This document shows positions 1 through 7,712 of a stretch of 16,670 nucleotides of DNA, one piece after another (position 1 is the first letter of the stretch; each line of letters begins with the position of its first letter). The notes beneath the pieces are model-generated. The model was given only the letters and a program-made list of their open reading frames with translations. It was not told the origin of the DNA and ran no database searches. The DNA comes from an uncultured Flavobacteriales bacterium (GTDB lineage: Bacteria; Bacteroidota; Bacteroidia; Flavobacteriales_D; Crocinitomicaceae), in the NCBI GenBank assembly GCA_913031405.1, contig CAJWCX010000005.1:1-16670 (forward strand). Reading direction: 5' to 3'. Position numbers and translations under genes: made by a program.

Positions 1-357
1 TACGGCGATTCGAAAGTAGAGATCAAACCTCAAGTGGATTTATACGACATCAACGGAAATGAAATTATCGTTTTGGCGGAGGGAAGATTAGTGAATTTGG
101 GATGTGCCACTGGACACCCTTCATTTGTAATGTCCAATTCCTTTACGAACCAAACTTTAGCGCAAATTGAGCTTTGGGAAAATTCAGACAAATATGATAA
201 TGACGTATATATGCTTCCAAAAGCATTAGATGAAAAAGTAGCACGTTTGCACCTGGCAAAAATTGGTGTTGAGCTTGAAGAGCTCTCTACCGATCAAGCT
301 GATTACATCGGTGTAAAAGTTGAAGGCCCTTACAAGCCAGAGCACTACCGATATTAA
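1..357 (+). CDS. ahcY: S-adenosylhomocysteinase, C-terminal part (5' end outside window)
   Basis: This is the last 118 codons of a protein that reversibly hydrolyses S-adenosylhomocysteine to adenosine and homocysteine, a cytosolic NAD-dependent step of the methyl cycle. Frame 1 is open from the first base. The visible part carries the family's C-terminal NAD/substrate region: a GRLVNLGCATGHPSFVMS block (window residues ~26-43), then NQTLAQIELW, and the very conserved C-terminus PYKPEHYRY, in which Lys and Tyr reach the cofactor of the neighbouring subunit in known structures. Family members are roughly 430-470 residues, so about three quarters lies upstream of the window. The gene ends at TAA and is followed 25 bp later by a strong terminator. 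It converges on acnB. Identification is secure; only the start is unknown. Confidence 0.97.
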   Translation, partial: YGDSKVEIKPQVDLYDINGNEIIVLAEGRLVNLGCATGHPSFVMSNSFTNQTLAQIELWENSDKYDNDVYMLPKALDEKVARLHLAKIGVELEELSTDQADYIGVKVEGPYKPEHYRY

Positions 358-380
358 GCAAAGATGTATTCCGCAAAAGA

Positions 381-410
381 AAAGCGAGCCTTTAGCTCGC
401 TTTTTTTTAA
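381..410 (+). terminator. Rho-independent terminator of ahcY, probably bidirectional
   Basis: A 7-bp GC-rich stem, AGCGAGC (383-389) and GCTCGCT (395-401), encloses the 5-nt loop CTTTA. It is extended by two A:T pairs and followed by a run of eight T on the plus strand. On the minus strand the same hairpin is followed by TTTTCTTTT, so it can also end acnB transcription arriving from the right. It sits between two convergent genes, as expected for a shared terminator. Confidence 0.9.
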
Positions 411-465
411 AAAAAATTAGTACATATATTCTAATAATTATAAAAATCATCAATACGTAATGAAA

Positions 466-3243
466 CTAAGCACAAAGGCTTTCCTTTGGGGGTGCAAATT
501 TGGTTAGATTGATTCCCACCACAGCCGCTTCGTATTCTTCCATTGTAGGAATTCTTCCCAATATGGCTGAGAGAACTACAACTGGAGTTGAAGCCAGAAG
601 CGATTCTCCTTTTTTTCTATCAGAATCTTTTACGACCCTACCCTGAAACAAACGGGTGGAAGTTGCCATGACGGTATCGCCTTTTTCAGCTTTTTCTTGA
701 TTACCCATACAGAGATTGCAACCGGGACGTTCAAGATACATCATATTTTCGTATTCTGTTCGTGCTACGTTTTTTGGTGCAGCATCATTAAATTCAAAAC
801 CAGAGTATTTTTGCAGTACATCCCAATCGCCCTCTTCTTTTAGCTCGTCGATTATATTGTAGGTTGGTGCAGCAACTACTAGAGGAGCATTGAATTGAAT
901 ATTACCGTGAATATTTTCTAGATTCCGAAGCATTTGTGCAAGGATTTTCATATCTCCCTTGTGAACCATGCACGAACCCACAAATCCAAGATCGACCTTT
1001 TTCTCTCCCTTGTAGTATGATAAGGCCCTAATCGTATCGTGCGTATAACGCTTTGAAACATCTTCATTATGTACATCAGGATCGGCAATCATGGGCTGAG
1101 AAATAATATCCAAATCAACCTCAAATTCTGCAAAATAATTAGCGTTGGAATCAGGGGCAAGTGGAGGATTTTCTCCTGTTTTTATATCCGAAATTCTTTT
1201 ATTAGCCAGATCAATAAGACCTTGAAGAACCTGTTTTTCGTTGTCCATTCCCTTATCAATCATGATTTGTATTCTACTCTTTGCTATCTCAAGAGATTCA
1301 ATCAAGGTGTCGTCCTCAGAAATGCATATAGAAGCTTTAGCCTTCATTTCAGCAGTCCAATCTGTAAAGGTAAAGGCCTTGTCTGCCTGAAGCGTCCCAA
1401 TATGAACCTCAATGATTCGGCCTTGGAAAACATTCTCTCCAGCAAATTTATCGAGCATTTGAGATTGAGTGGCATGGACCACATCACGAAAATCCATATG
1501 CTCTCGCATTTCTCCTTTAAAGGTGACCTTAACAGATTGCGGAATAGGCATACTGGCTTCACCTGTGGCTAATGCCAATGCAACTGTCCCTGAATCTGCT
1601 CCAAATGCTACACCCTTGGACATTCGGGTATGAGAATCTCCACCAATTATAATCGCTCGATCATCCACCGTCAGGTCATTCAACACTTTGTGAATCACAT
1701 CTGTCATGGCATGATATCCGTGTTCAGGATCACGAGCCGTTATCAGTCCAAAATCATTCATAAATTTCATTAGCCTTGGAATATTCTCCTGAGCCTTCTT
1801 ATCCCATACTGATGCGGTATGACAACCGGATTGATACGCACCATCAACAATGGGAGAAATAACGGTAGCAGCCATCATCTCCAATTCTTGAGAAGTCATT
1901 AAGCCTGTTGTATCTTGTGAACCGACAATATTTACTTCAACACGAACATCAGAACCTGCATGAAGCAATTTACCAGGGGTTGTACCCACTGCATTGCGAT
2001 TGAATATTTTTTCCACTGCAGTAAGACCTTGACCCTCGTGTGATATTTCTTTAGAAGGAGCAAACACCGGAGGAATATCTATTCCTAAAGTTTTTGCAGC
2101 AAAGGTTTGAAGCTTTTTACCGAAAACAATGGCATATGAACCACCGGCCCTCATAAATTCCATTTTCTGAGGTGTAAATGCAGCAGAAATATCTTTCACC
2201 TCCTTACCTTCAAAGTATAATTTTTTCTTTTTCGTGTTAATTGTGAAAACGGTACCTGTACCGATTGAGTACATTTCCTCGAGAACAGGTTCTCCATCCT
2301 CATCCATGATGGTATTCCCATCGACGTCTTTTTTCTTTACCCAATTCTTTAAGTCTAATCCTATTCCTCCAGTGACTCCAACTGTCGTGAGAAATATAGG
2401 AGATATCCCGTTCGTACCCGCCACTACAGGAGCAATATTGATAAAAGGAACGTAAGGACTTGCTTTTTTACCAATCCACAAAGCCACATTATTTACCCCT
2501 GACATTCTAGAAGAACCTACACCCATCGTGCCTTTTTCTGCAACCAACATTACTCTCTTATCAGGATGTTGATTTTGCAATTCCAAAAGCTCTTTTTGTT
2601 TTTCCCTATTGTGCTCAAACATACACTGACCGTGAAGTTCACGGTCTGAACGAGAATGCGCATCACTTCCGGGGGAAAGCAAATCGGTAGAAATATCTCC
2701 AACACCTGCAACGTAAGTCACTACCTCTATCTCCTCCTCTATCTCAGGGAGCTTTGTAAAAAATTCAGCTTTGGAGTAGCTTTCTATAATTTCTTGAGCA
2801 ATTTCACTTCCATTATCATAGGCTTCTTTCAAACGATCTGTATCAGCTTCATAAAGAAAAACCTGGGTCTTTAAAACAGTGGCTGCTTGATTGGCAATTG
2901 CATCATCGTCACCCAATGCCAAATCAAGTAGGACCTTGATAGAAGGTCCTCCTTTCATGTGAGATAATAACTCAAAAGCAAATTCTGGGCTTATTTCCGC
3001 TAAATAGTATTCACCTTGAATAATATCTTTCAAAAATTGGGCCTTGACACCTGCTGCACTTGTAGTACCTGGAAGAATATTATAAATAAAAAAGTCAATC
3101 GATGCTTTTCGATCAGGATGATTGACATCCTTAATTTGTGTAATAATTTCGCTAAGTAAATCAGATCCATCAATCGGCTTTGCCTGAAGCCCATTTAATT
3201 TTCGTTCTTTGATTTCCCTTATGTATTCACTATACAAACTCAT
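466..3243 (-). CDS. acnB: Bifunctional aconitate hydratase 2 / 2-methylisocitrate dehydratase (aconitase B)
   Basis: AcnB isomerises citrate to isocitrate in the TCA cycle through a [4Fe-4S] cluster and can act on 2-methylisocitrate. The product is 925 residues, close to the ~865-930 usual for AcnB. The N-terminal ~160 residues are the AcnB-specific HEAT-like helical domain. The swivel domain follows (GSSRMSG at ~243-249), then the catalytic domains, with GGDSHTR at ~534-540. The three cluster cysteines are visible: C758 in GSCMVHKGDM, and C842 and C845 in ERPGCNLCMG. I chose the ATG at 3243; the frame extends three codons further to a TTG at 3252, but homologues begin at the equivalent of this Met (MSLYSEYIREIKERK). 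The stop is TAG. The gene is monocistronic, divergent from the CoA-transferase gene across a 258-bp region with an 8-bp inverted repeat. No TAnnTTTG box was found upstream. Confidence 0.97.
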   Translation of the reverse strand: MSLYSEYIREIKERKLNGLQAKPIDGSDLLSEIITQIKDVNHPDRKASIDFFIYNILPGTTSAAGVKAQFLKDIIQGEYYLAEISPEFAFELLSHMKGGPSIKVLLDLALGDDDAIANQAATVLKTQVFLYEADTDRLKEAYDNGSEIAQEIIESYSKAEFFTKLPEIEEEIEVVTYVAGVGDISTDLLSPGSDAHSRSDRELHGQCMFEHNREKQKELLELQNQHPDKRVMLVAEKGTMGVGSSRMSGVNNVALWIGKKASPYVPFINIAPVVAGTNGISPIFLTTVGVTGGIGLDLKNWVKKKDVDGNTIMDEDGEPVLEEMYSIGTGTVFTINTKKKKLYFEGKEVKDISAAFTPQKMEFMRAGGSYAIVFGKKLQTFAAKTLGIDIPPVFAPSKEISHEGQGLTAVEKIFNRNAVGTTPGKLLHAGSDVRVEVNIVGSQDTTGLMTSQELEMMAATVISPIVDGAYQSGCHTASVWDKKAQENIPRLMKFMNDFGLITARDPEHGYHAMTDVIHKVLNDLTVDDRAIIIGGDSHTRMSKGVAFGADSGTVALALATGEASMPIPQSVKVTFKGEMREHMDFRDVVHATQSQMLDKFAGENVFQGRIIEVHIGTLQADKAFTFTDWTAEMKAKASICISEDDTLIESLEIAKSRIQIMIDKGMDNEKQVLQGLIDLANKRISDIKTGENPPLAPDSNANYFAEFEVDLDIISQPMIADPDVHNEDVSKRYTHDTIRALSYYKGEKKVDLGFVGSCMVHKGDMKILAQMLRNLENIHGNIQFNAPLVVAAPTYNIIDELKEEGDWDVLQKYSGFEFNDAAPKNVARTEYENMMYLERPGCNLCMGNQEKAEKGDTVMATSTRLFQGRVVKDSDRKKGESLLASTPVVVLSAILGRIPTMEEYEAAVVGINLTKFAPPKESLCA

Positions 3244-3293
3244 TTTATTCAATTGACTTCTAATATCTTGCCTTAGTTAAAAGCTAAAAAGTA

Positions 3294-3313
3294 GTAACTA
3301 ATCACTTAGTTAC
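3294..3313. repeat. Perfect inverted repeat upstream of acnB (operator- or hairpin-like)
   Basis: GTAACTAA (3294-3301) and TTAGTTAC (3306-3313) are perfect reverse complements separated by TCAC. The element lies 51 bp upstream of the acnB start codon in the acnB/CoA-transferase divergent region. CTAATCAC, which overlaps the left arm and spacer, recurs directly at 3324-3331, and AGTAAC recurs at 3352-3357. The arms are AT-rich and no T tract follows, so a terminator is unlikely. A dimeric regulator site or a 5'-UTR hairpin for acnB is possible but unproven. Confidence 0.55.
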
Positions 3314-3471
3314 CACTCGATGGCTAATCACGTATCCTTACAAAATCTTCTAGTAACACGAAATTAAAGATTTTACATGAAGAATCAAGGAAATTCATAG
3401 CTAATATGCATCAAATCCTTTTCCAAATCCTAATATAGAATCATTAAAAATAAAGAATTGTACGTTTTCCA

Positions 3472-3479
3472 TACATTTG
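3472..3479 (+). promoter_or_regulatory. Bacteroidota-type -7 promoter element for the CoA-transferase gene
   Basis: TACATTTG matches the TAnnTTTG -7 consensus of Bacteroidota promoters and ends 22 bp before the ATG at 3502. The expected start site, a few bases downstream, would give a leader of about 15-18 nt. No TTTG is found at the usual -33 distance; a TTG lies at 3458-3460, 11 bp upstream of the box. Confidence 0.5.
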
Positions 3480-3501
3480 TTTAAAGCAAATGAAATAACC
3501 T

Positions 3502-4557
3502 ATGAAAGACCTATTTAAAAATCTAAAAGTCATCGACCTCTCTACGGTTCTAGCAGGGCCTTCTGTAGGAACTTTTTTTGCAGAATTGGGTGCTGATGTT
3601 CTGAAAATAGAATCACCTCATCAAGGCGATGTAACCAGGTCTTGGAAAGTTCCCAATGAAAATCCCAAAGCAAAGGTATCTGCGTACTTCTCGAGTGTTA
3701 ATTTCAAAAAAAAGTATACTCAATTGAATCTCGCTAAACAACGAGATTACAGAATTTTTATGAAACATGTAGAGAATGCCGATATACTCATTAGTAATTT
3801 CAAAAAAGGAGATGATCATAAATTGAACGTAGAAGATCATACACTGAGAAACATCAACCCAAAGCTTATCATTGGAAAAATATCGGGATTTGGAAGCGAT
3901 AGTGACAGAATCGCTTATGATTTAATTCTTCAAGCTGAATCAGGGTTTATGTCCATCAATGGGGAGACTAATCAGGCTCCCTTAAAAATGCCCGTTGCTT
4001 TGATAGATGTTTTAGCGGCCCATCATTTAAAAGAGGGTATTCTTCTGGCATTACTCTCAAAGCAACCTAAAACCATCGATGTTTCACTATATGATTCGGC
4101 AGTCTGCAGCCTAATGAATCAGGCCAGCAATTATCTTATGACGGGAAACAAACCTCAGCGACAAGGTAATCTTCACCCAAATATTGCCCCGTATGGAGAA
4201 CTATTCAAGACAGCAGAAGGAGAATGGGTGACCTTCGCGATTGGAAGCAACAGACATTTCGATAAGCTATGTGATGTTCTCGAACTTCAAGAACTCAAAA
4301 AAGCAGAGTCTTTTAATACCAATCAATCTCGAGTAAAAAACAGGACCAAACTCGGTCAACTTATCGAGAAAAAAGTTAAATATTTTTCTATTCAATCACT
4401 ACTGAAAATCTGTTTAGAACAAAACATACCTTGTGCTCAAATCAAATCAATCGATACTGTTCTCAAAGATCGATTGAGTAAAAAGCTCATTCGAAAAGAA
4501 ACTATTGAAGGAATCGAAACACAACGTATAACGAGTATTGCCTCAAAATGGAGTTAA
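3502..4557 (+). CDS. CaiB/BaiF-type CoA transferase (class III)
   Basis: Class III CoA transferases move CoA between organic acids through an aspartyl-CoA thioester; the family also includes alpha-methylacyl-CoA racemases and carnitine-CoA transferases. The N-terminus has the family signature: VIDLSTVLAGPSVGTFFAELGADVLKIE is spread over residues ~10-37, ending in the CoA-binding GADVxKxExP pattern. Further on, SVNFKKK (~65-71) and ADILISNFKKG (~93-103) match the conserved 'N..K.......DL....DVLIENFRPG' region. The likely catalytic Asp is D169 in MPVALIDVLAAHH, the position of the nucleophile in the family. At 351 residues it is shorter than the usual 380-430, with a compact small domain. The ATG follows a TAnnTTTG box. 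TrmH lies 33 bp downstream, probably co-transcribed. The substrate cannot be told; racemase activity is an alternative. Confidence 0.88.
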   Translation: MKDLFKNLKVIDLSTVLAGPSVGTFFAELGADVLKIESPHQGDVTRSWKVPNENPKAKVSAYFSSVNFKKKYTQLNLAKQRDYRIFMKHVENADILISNFKKGDDHKLNVEDHTLRNINPKLIIGKISGFGSDSDRIAYDLILQAESGFMSINGETNQAPLKMPVALIDVLAAHHLKEGILLALLSKQPKTIDVSLYDSAVCSLMNQASNYLMTGNKPQRQGNLHPNIAPYGELFKTAEGEWVTFAIGSNRHFDKLCDVLELQELKKAESFNTNQSRVKNRTKLGQLIEKKVKYFSIQSLLKICLEQNIPCAQIKSIDTVLKDRLSKKLIRKETIEGIETQRITSIASKWS

Positions 4558-4590
4558 AAAAAGAATTATTCATAAATTCACTTTTCTAGT

Positions 4591-5277
4591 ATGGATATTG
4601 ATGAAATTGTATTGAATGAATTACTCGGTCTTCTTTCTGAAAATAAAGTGGCATTATTTGAAGAAATTGCGTCCCACAGGACTAACTTTATCCATGTTGT
4701 AGTTGAAAATCTTTACCAGGCACACAACGCTTCAGCTGTACTCAGGACATGCGACTGTTATGGAATCAATAAAATGCATGTAGTAGAAAACATCAATAAA
4801 TACAGGGTAAACAGAGATATTGCACTTGGTGCTGGAAAATGGGTAGAAACAGAAACACACACAAAAGGAGAACAACCCACACTAGAGTGCATTAAAACTC
4901 TCAAAAATAGAGGCTATAAAATAGTCGCTACCACTCCTCATACCGATGAATACAACATTTATAATGTCCCATTGGATGAACCGCTTGCCGTATTCTTTGG
5001 AACGGAATTGGAGGGTTTATCTGAGGAGGCTTTATGCGAAGCAGATTATAAAGTCAGTATTCCAATGTATGGATTTACCGAAAGTTTTAACATTTCGGTT
5101 TCTGCCGCAATTTTACTAAGCCACATTAGAAAACGCCTTGAGAATAGTAATAAAGAATGGAAACTGAGTTCGGAAGAACAAACACGCCTCAAAATCCAAT
5201 GGTGTAAAGAAAGCCTTAAAAAAGGAGAACAAATTGAAAACGAAATTAGAAGAAGAATAATTGGAAAAGAATTGTAA
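4591..5277 (+). CDS. trmH: SpoU/TrmH-family RNA 2'-O-ribose methyltransferase, probably tRNA (guanosine-18-2'-O)-methyltransferase
   Basis: This SPOUT (trefoil-knot) enzyme transfers methyl from S-adenosylmethionine to a ribose 2'-OH, most likely of G18 in tRNA. All three SpoU motifs are present in the 228-residue product. Motif 1 is VVVENLYQAHNASAVLRTCD (~36-55), with N40 and the catalytic-type R52. Motif 2 is FFGTELEGLS (~135-144). Motif 3 is IPMYGFTESFNISVSAAILL (~157-176), which forms the SAM-binding knot. The length and the C-terminal helical tail (EEQTRLKIQWCKESLKKGE, ~196-214) fit TrmH rather than TrmL or RlmB; RlmB would carry an N-terminal L30e-like domain. The gene lies 33 bp after the CoA-transferase gene and its stop codon overlaps a -7 box for the downstream THX gene. 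The subfamily (TrmH versus another SpoU methylase) is likely but not certain. Confidence 0.88.
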   Translation: MDIDEIVLNELLGLLSENKVALFEEIASHRTNFIHVVVENLYQAHNASAVLRTCDCYGINKMHVVENINKYRVNRDIALGAGKWVETETHTKGEQPTLECIKTLKNRGYKIVATTPHTDEYNIYNVPLDEPLAVFFGTELEGLSEEALCEADYKVSIPMYGFTESFNISVSAAILLSHIRKRLENSNKEWKLSSEEQTRLKIQWCKESLKKGEQIENEIRRRIIGKEL

Positions 5278-5282
5278 ATTTG
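5275..5282 (+). promoter_or_regulatory. Bacteroidota-type -7 element for the THX gene
   Basis: TAAATTTG matches TAnnTTTG; its first three bases are the stop codon of the upstream methyltransferase gene. It lies 26 bp before the ATG at 5309, giving a leader near 20 nt. A TTG is found 11 bp upstream (5261-5263), inside the preceding gene. This would let the small ribosomal protein be transcribed independently of the upstream pair. Confidence 0.5.
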
Positions 5283-5308
5283 GATAATACTTAAACAAAA
5301 ATTAAATC

Positions 5309-5524
5309 ATGGGTAAAGGAGACAGAAAAACAGCTAGAGGAAAAAGGACAATGGGAACATACGGGGTTACTCGAAAAAGAAAGAAAAGCGTAAAGTTTGT
5401 TCCAAAGCCAAAAAAGAAAAAAGCAGCAGCAAAAAAAACCACTGAGGAAGCCAAAGCACCCGCCAAGAAGGCTACTAAAAAAGCGACTGCGACCAAAAAG
5501 TCTGCAGTTAAAAAGAAAACATAG
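5309..5524 (+). CDS. thx: 30S ribosomal protein THX (bTHX) with Lys/Ala-rich C-terminal tail
   Basis: The first ~27 residues match THX, a tiny basic peptide that sits in a cavity at the top of the 30S head in Thermus: MGKGDRKTARGKRTMGTYGV, then a run of Arg and Lys. Thermus THX is 26-27 residues. This one is 71, the extra ~44 residues being nearly all Lys, Ala and Thr (KPKKKKAAAKK at ~33-43; PAKKATKKATATKKSAVKKK at ~51-70), resembling bacterial histone-H1-like and eukaryotic H1 tails. The tail is presumably disordered and RNA- or DNA-binding. The gene has its own candidate -7 box and an AT-rich 3' region. A low-complexity frame on the opposite strand is only its mirror. The THX assignment rests on the N-terminal match; the role of the tail is unknown. 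Confidence 0.85.
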   Translation: MGKGDRKTARGKRTMGTYGVTRKRKKSVKFVPKPKKKKAAAKKTTEEAKAPAKKATKKATATKKSAVKKKT

Positions 5525-5525
5525 G

Positions 5526-5556
5526 ATAAATAGTTTATTCTGTTTTGTTTTTTTTG
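5526..5556 (+). terminator. Weak candidate terminator after the THX gene
   Basis: ATAAA (5526-5530), TAG and TTTAT (5534-5538) can form a 5-bp AT-only hairpin, followed by the T-rich stretch TGTTTTGTTTTTTTT. The T tract is convincing but the stem is very weak, so this may only attenuate transcription into serC. Confidence 0.25.
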
Positions 5557-5612
5557 AAAATTTCCAATAATTCTTATCTCATTTTAAATAGTTTTTAGAA
5601 TTTTGCTAAAAA

Positions 5613-5620
5613 TAAATTTG
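5613..5620 (+). promoter_or_regulatory. TAnnTTTG element directly in front of serC
   Basis: TAAATTTG matches the Bacteroidota -7 consensus but ends only one base before the serC ATG at 5622. If used, transcription would begin at or just after the start codon, implying a leaderless message or none for this ATG. It may be a chance match in AT-rich DNA. Confidence 0.25.
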
Positions 5621-5621
5621 T

Positions 5622-6686
5622 ATGAAACATAATTTCGGTGCAGGTCCTTGTATTCTGCCTCAAGAAGTTTTTCAGGAAGCTTCTCGTTCTGTCGTTGACT
5701 TTAATGGCCTCTCAATATTAGAAGTATCCCACAGACATAAAGATTTTGTAGCCGTTATGGATGAGGCCACTGACCTCGTTAAGAAGGCCTTGCATGTGCC
5801 AGACGGTTACTCAGTTATTTTTCTTCAAGGGGGAGCATCCCTTGGGTTTTTAGTCAGTGCCCTTAATATGATGAGGGAGTCAAAAAAAGCATCTTACATC
5901 AATACCGGTACTTGGTCCAAGAAAGCCATGACCGAGGCGAAAAAAGCAGGATTCGAAGTTTTAGAGGCAGGAAGCTCATCCGACACTAACTTTAATTACA
6001 TTCCAAAAAACTTAAACATTGATGAGAGTGCAGACTTTTTGCACTTCACATCAAACAATACCATTTTCGGAACGCAGTTTAAAGAGATGCCAACAACATC
6101 CCTTCCTTTGGTATGTGACATGTCTTCAGATATTTTCTCCAGAGAGATTAATGTAGCTGACTTTGACCTTATTTATGCAGGAGCACAAAAAAACATGGGT
6201 CCAGCCGGCACTACTTTATATATTGTTAAAGACGAAGTTTTGGGTAAATCAACGTCTGCCTTTATGCCGACTTATTTAGATTTAAAAACACATGCAGATA
6301 AGGAAAGTATGTTCAATACACCTCCGGTATTTTCAGTATATGCATCGATGCTTAATCTTCGTCATTTGATTACAAACGGTGGAGTCAAAAGTGCTCAAGC
6401 CAGAAACGAAGCTAAAGCAGCATTGCTTTACGATGAAATTGATAACAACCCTATGTTTGAAGGTACTGTGGCCAAAGAGGATCGTTCGAATATGAACGTT
6501 ACTTTTTTAATGAATGACGAATCGAGAATCGATGAATTCAATGCTTTGTGGCAAAAAAATGATATTGTTGGTTTAAAAGGACATCGATCTGTAGGTGGCT
6601 TCAGAGCCTCAATGTACAATGCATTGCCCATCGAAAGTGTTCAAGTATTGGTCACATTAATGAAGGATTTTTCAAATAAAGGATAA
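5622..6686 (+). CDS. serC: Phosphoserine aminotransferase
   Basis: SerC converts 3-phosphohydroxypyruvate and glutamate to O-phosphoserine and 2-oxoglutarate, the second step of serine synthesis; it can also act in pyridoxal phosphate synthesis. The 354-residue product has the usual length (~355-365) and fold-type I landmarks. These are the N-terminal NFGAGPCILP (~4-13, replacing the commoner FNAGP), the phosphate-binding QGGASLGF (~69-76), HFTSNNTIFGTQ (~141-152), and the PLP-binding lysine K190 in YAGAQKNMGPAG. The substrate-phosphate segment GHRSVGGFRASMYNALP lies at ~330-346. serA follows after 11 bp, so the two form a functional operon. The start is ATG with no Shine-Dalgarno sequence. 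No anomalies were seen. Confidence 0.97.
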   Translation: MKHNFGAGPCILPQEVFQEASRSVVDFNGLSILEVSHRHKDFVAVMDEATDLVKKALHVPDGYSVIFLQGGASLGFLVSALNMMRESKKASYINTGTWSKKAMTEAKKAGFEVLEAGSSSDTNFNYIPKNLNIDESADFLHFTSNNTIFGTQFKEMPTTSLPLVCDMSSDIFSREINVADFDLIYAGAQKNMGPAGTTLYIVKDEVLGKSTSAFMPTYLDLKTHADKESMFNTPPVFSVYASMLNLRHLITNGGVKSAQARNEAKAALLYDEIDNNPMFEGTVAKEDRSNMNVTFLMNDESRIDEFNALWQKNDIVGLKGHRSVGGFRASMYNALPIESVQVLVTLMKDFSNKG

Positions 6687-6697
6687 AAATTAGTAGA

Positions 6698-7657
6698 ATG
6701 AAAATATTAGCAAATGACGGTATATCTGAAAGTGGAGTTAATGCACTCGAAGCTTCAGGATTTGAAGTGATTCTTGATAAGGTCGCTCAAGATGATTTAA
6801 TTGACTTTATCAATAAAGAACAAGTCGTAGGTGTTTTGGTCAGAAGCGCAACCACAGTGCGTCAAAATTTGATAGATTCATGCCCAAGTCTGAAACTCAT
6901 CGGAAGAGGAGGTGTTGGTATGGACAATATTGATGTGAGCTACGCAAGGGAAAAAGGGCTAACCGTTATCAATACCCCGGGAGCTTCCTCTCAATCTGTT
7001 GCAGAGCTCGTGATGGGTCATCTTTTCGCCATATCCAGATTCCTGTATGCATCCTACAAAAACATGGAGCATGGGGAATTTTCAAAGCTTAAGAAAAATT
7101 ATGCTAAAGGTGTAGAGCTTAGAGGAAAAACCATTGGGATTGTTGGATTTGGTCGTATTGGTCAAAGTTTGGCCTCATATGCATTAGGCGCCGGGATGAA
7201 AGTAATTGCCATTGACCGCTACACAGAGACAGCCACCATATCTTTGAATGTCGGAGGGTCAAATGTTGATGTCTCCATCACACCAACTAGTGACCTGTCT
7301 TCAGTAATTGGAAAGTTGGATTACATTTCCCTTCATGTTCCCAAGCAAGCCGATGGAAGTGCAGTTATTCAAATGAAGGAATTCGAAATGATGAAAAAAG
7401 GAGTACGGATTGTGAACGCTGCTCGAGGTGGAGTGATCAATGAAACAGATTTGAAAGAAGCAATATCGAATGGTATTGTAGCGGCTGCGGCTCTTGATGT
7501 ATTTGAAAACGAACCCAATCCAGACACATCTCTCACCTCGCACGAAAATATTGCTTGTACACCACACATTGGAGCAGCTACTGTTGAAGCTCAAGATCGA
7601 ATTGGAATAGAATTGGCTGATCAAATCAAGGCTGCCTTGAGATCAAAGATGCTTTGA
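6698..7657 (+). CDS. serA: D-3-phosphoglycerate dehydrogenase, short form without ACT domain
   Basis: SerA oxidises 3-phosphoglycerate to 3-phosphohydroxypyruvate with NAD+, the entry step of serine synthesis and the substrate source for SerC, encoded 11 bp upstream. The 319-residue product is a 2-hydroxyacid dehydrogenase: GRGGVGMDNID (~69-79), the Rossmann loop GFGRIG (150-155), and an acidic residue at the end of strand 2 (AIDRY, ~171-175) favouring NAD. The catalytic triad is R233 (NAARGG), E262 (ENEP) and H280 (PHIGAAT). The protein ends right after the dehydrogenase core, so the ACT and intervening domains of long SerA enzymes, through which serine inhibits, are absent; allosteric control by serine via ACT is therefore not expected. 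The operon position with serC makes this activity the best call over a generic hydroxyacid dehydrogenase. Confidence 0.93.
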   Translation: MKILANDGISESGVNALEASGFEVILDKVAQDDLIDFINKEQVVGVLVRSATTVRQNLIDSCPSLKLIGRGGVGMDNIDVSYAREKGLTVINTPGASSQSVAELVMGHLFAISRFLYASYKNMEHGEFSKLKKNYAKGVELRGKTIGIVGFGRIGQSLASYALGAGMKVIAIDRYTETATISLNVGGSNVDVSITPTSDLSSVIGKLDYISLHVPKQADGSAVIQMKEFEMMKKGVRIVNAARGGVINETDLKEAISNGIVAAAALDVFENEPNPDTSLTSHENIACTPHIGAATVEAQDRIGIELADQIKAALRSKML

Positions 7658-7712
7658 GCCGATTGATAGGAGCAAAGTATTTAAAAGAATGAAACGCTAA
7701 AAGCATACAAGA

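Noticed and set aside
1069..1572. Open frame of 167 codons on the strand opposite acnB
   Set aside because: It lies wholly inside acnB, which has unmistakable aconitase motifs on the other strand. The translated sequence has no recognisable domain.
5302..5496. Hydrophobic Ala/Phe/Val-rich frame opposite the THX gene, resembling a membrane peptide
   Set aside because: Reverse-complementing a Lys/Ala-rich gene gives Phe/Ala/Val-rich frames automatically. The THX N-terminus on the plus strand is the recognisable gene.
7301..7624. Two overlapping antisense frames inside serA
   Set aside because: The serA frame is complete with its catalytic residues; the antisense frames have no family resemblance and no promoter.
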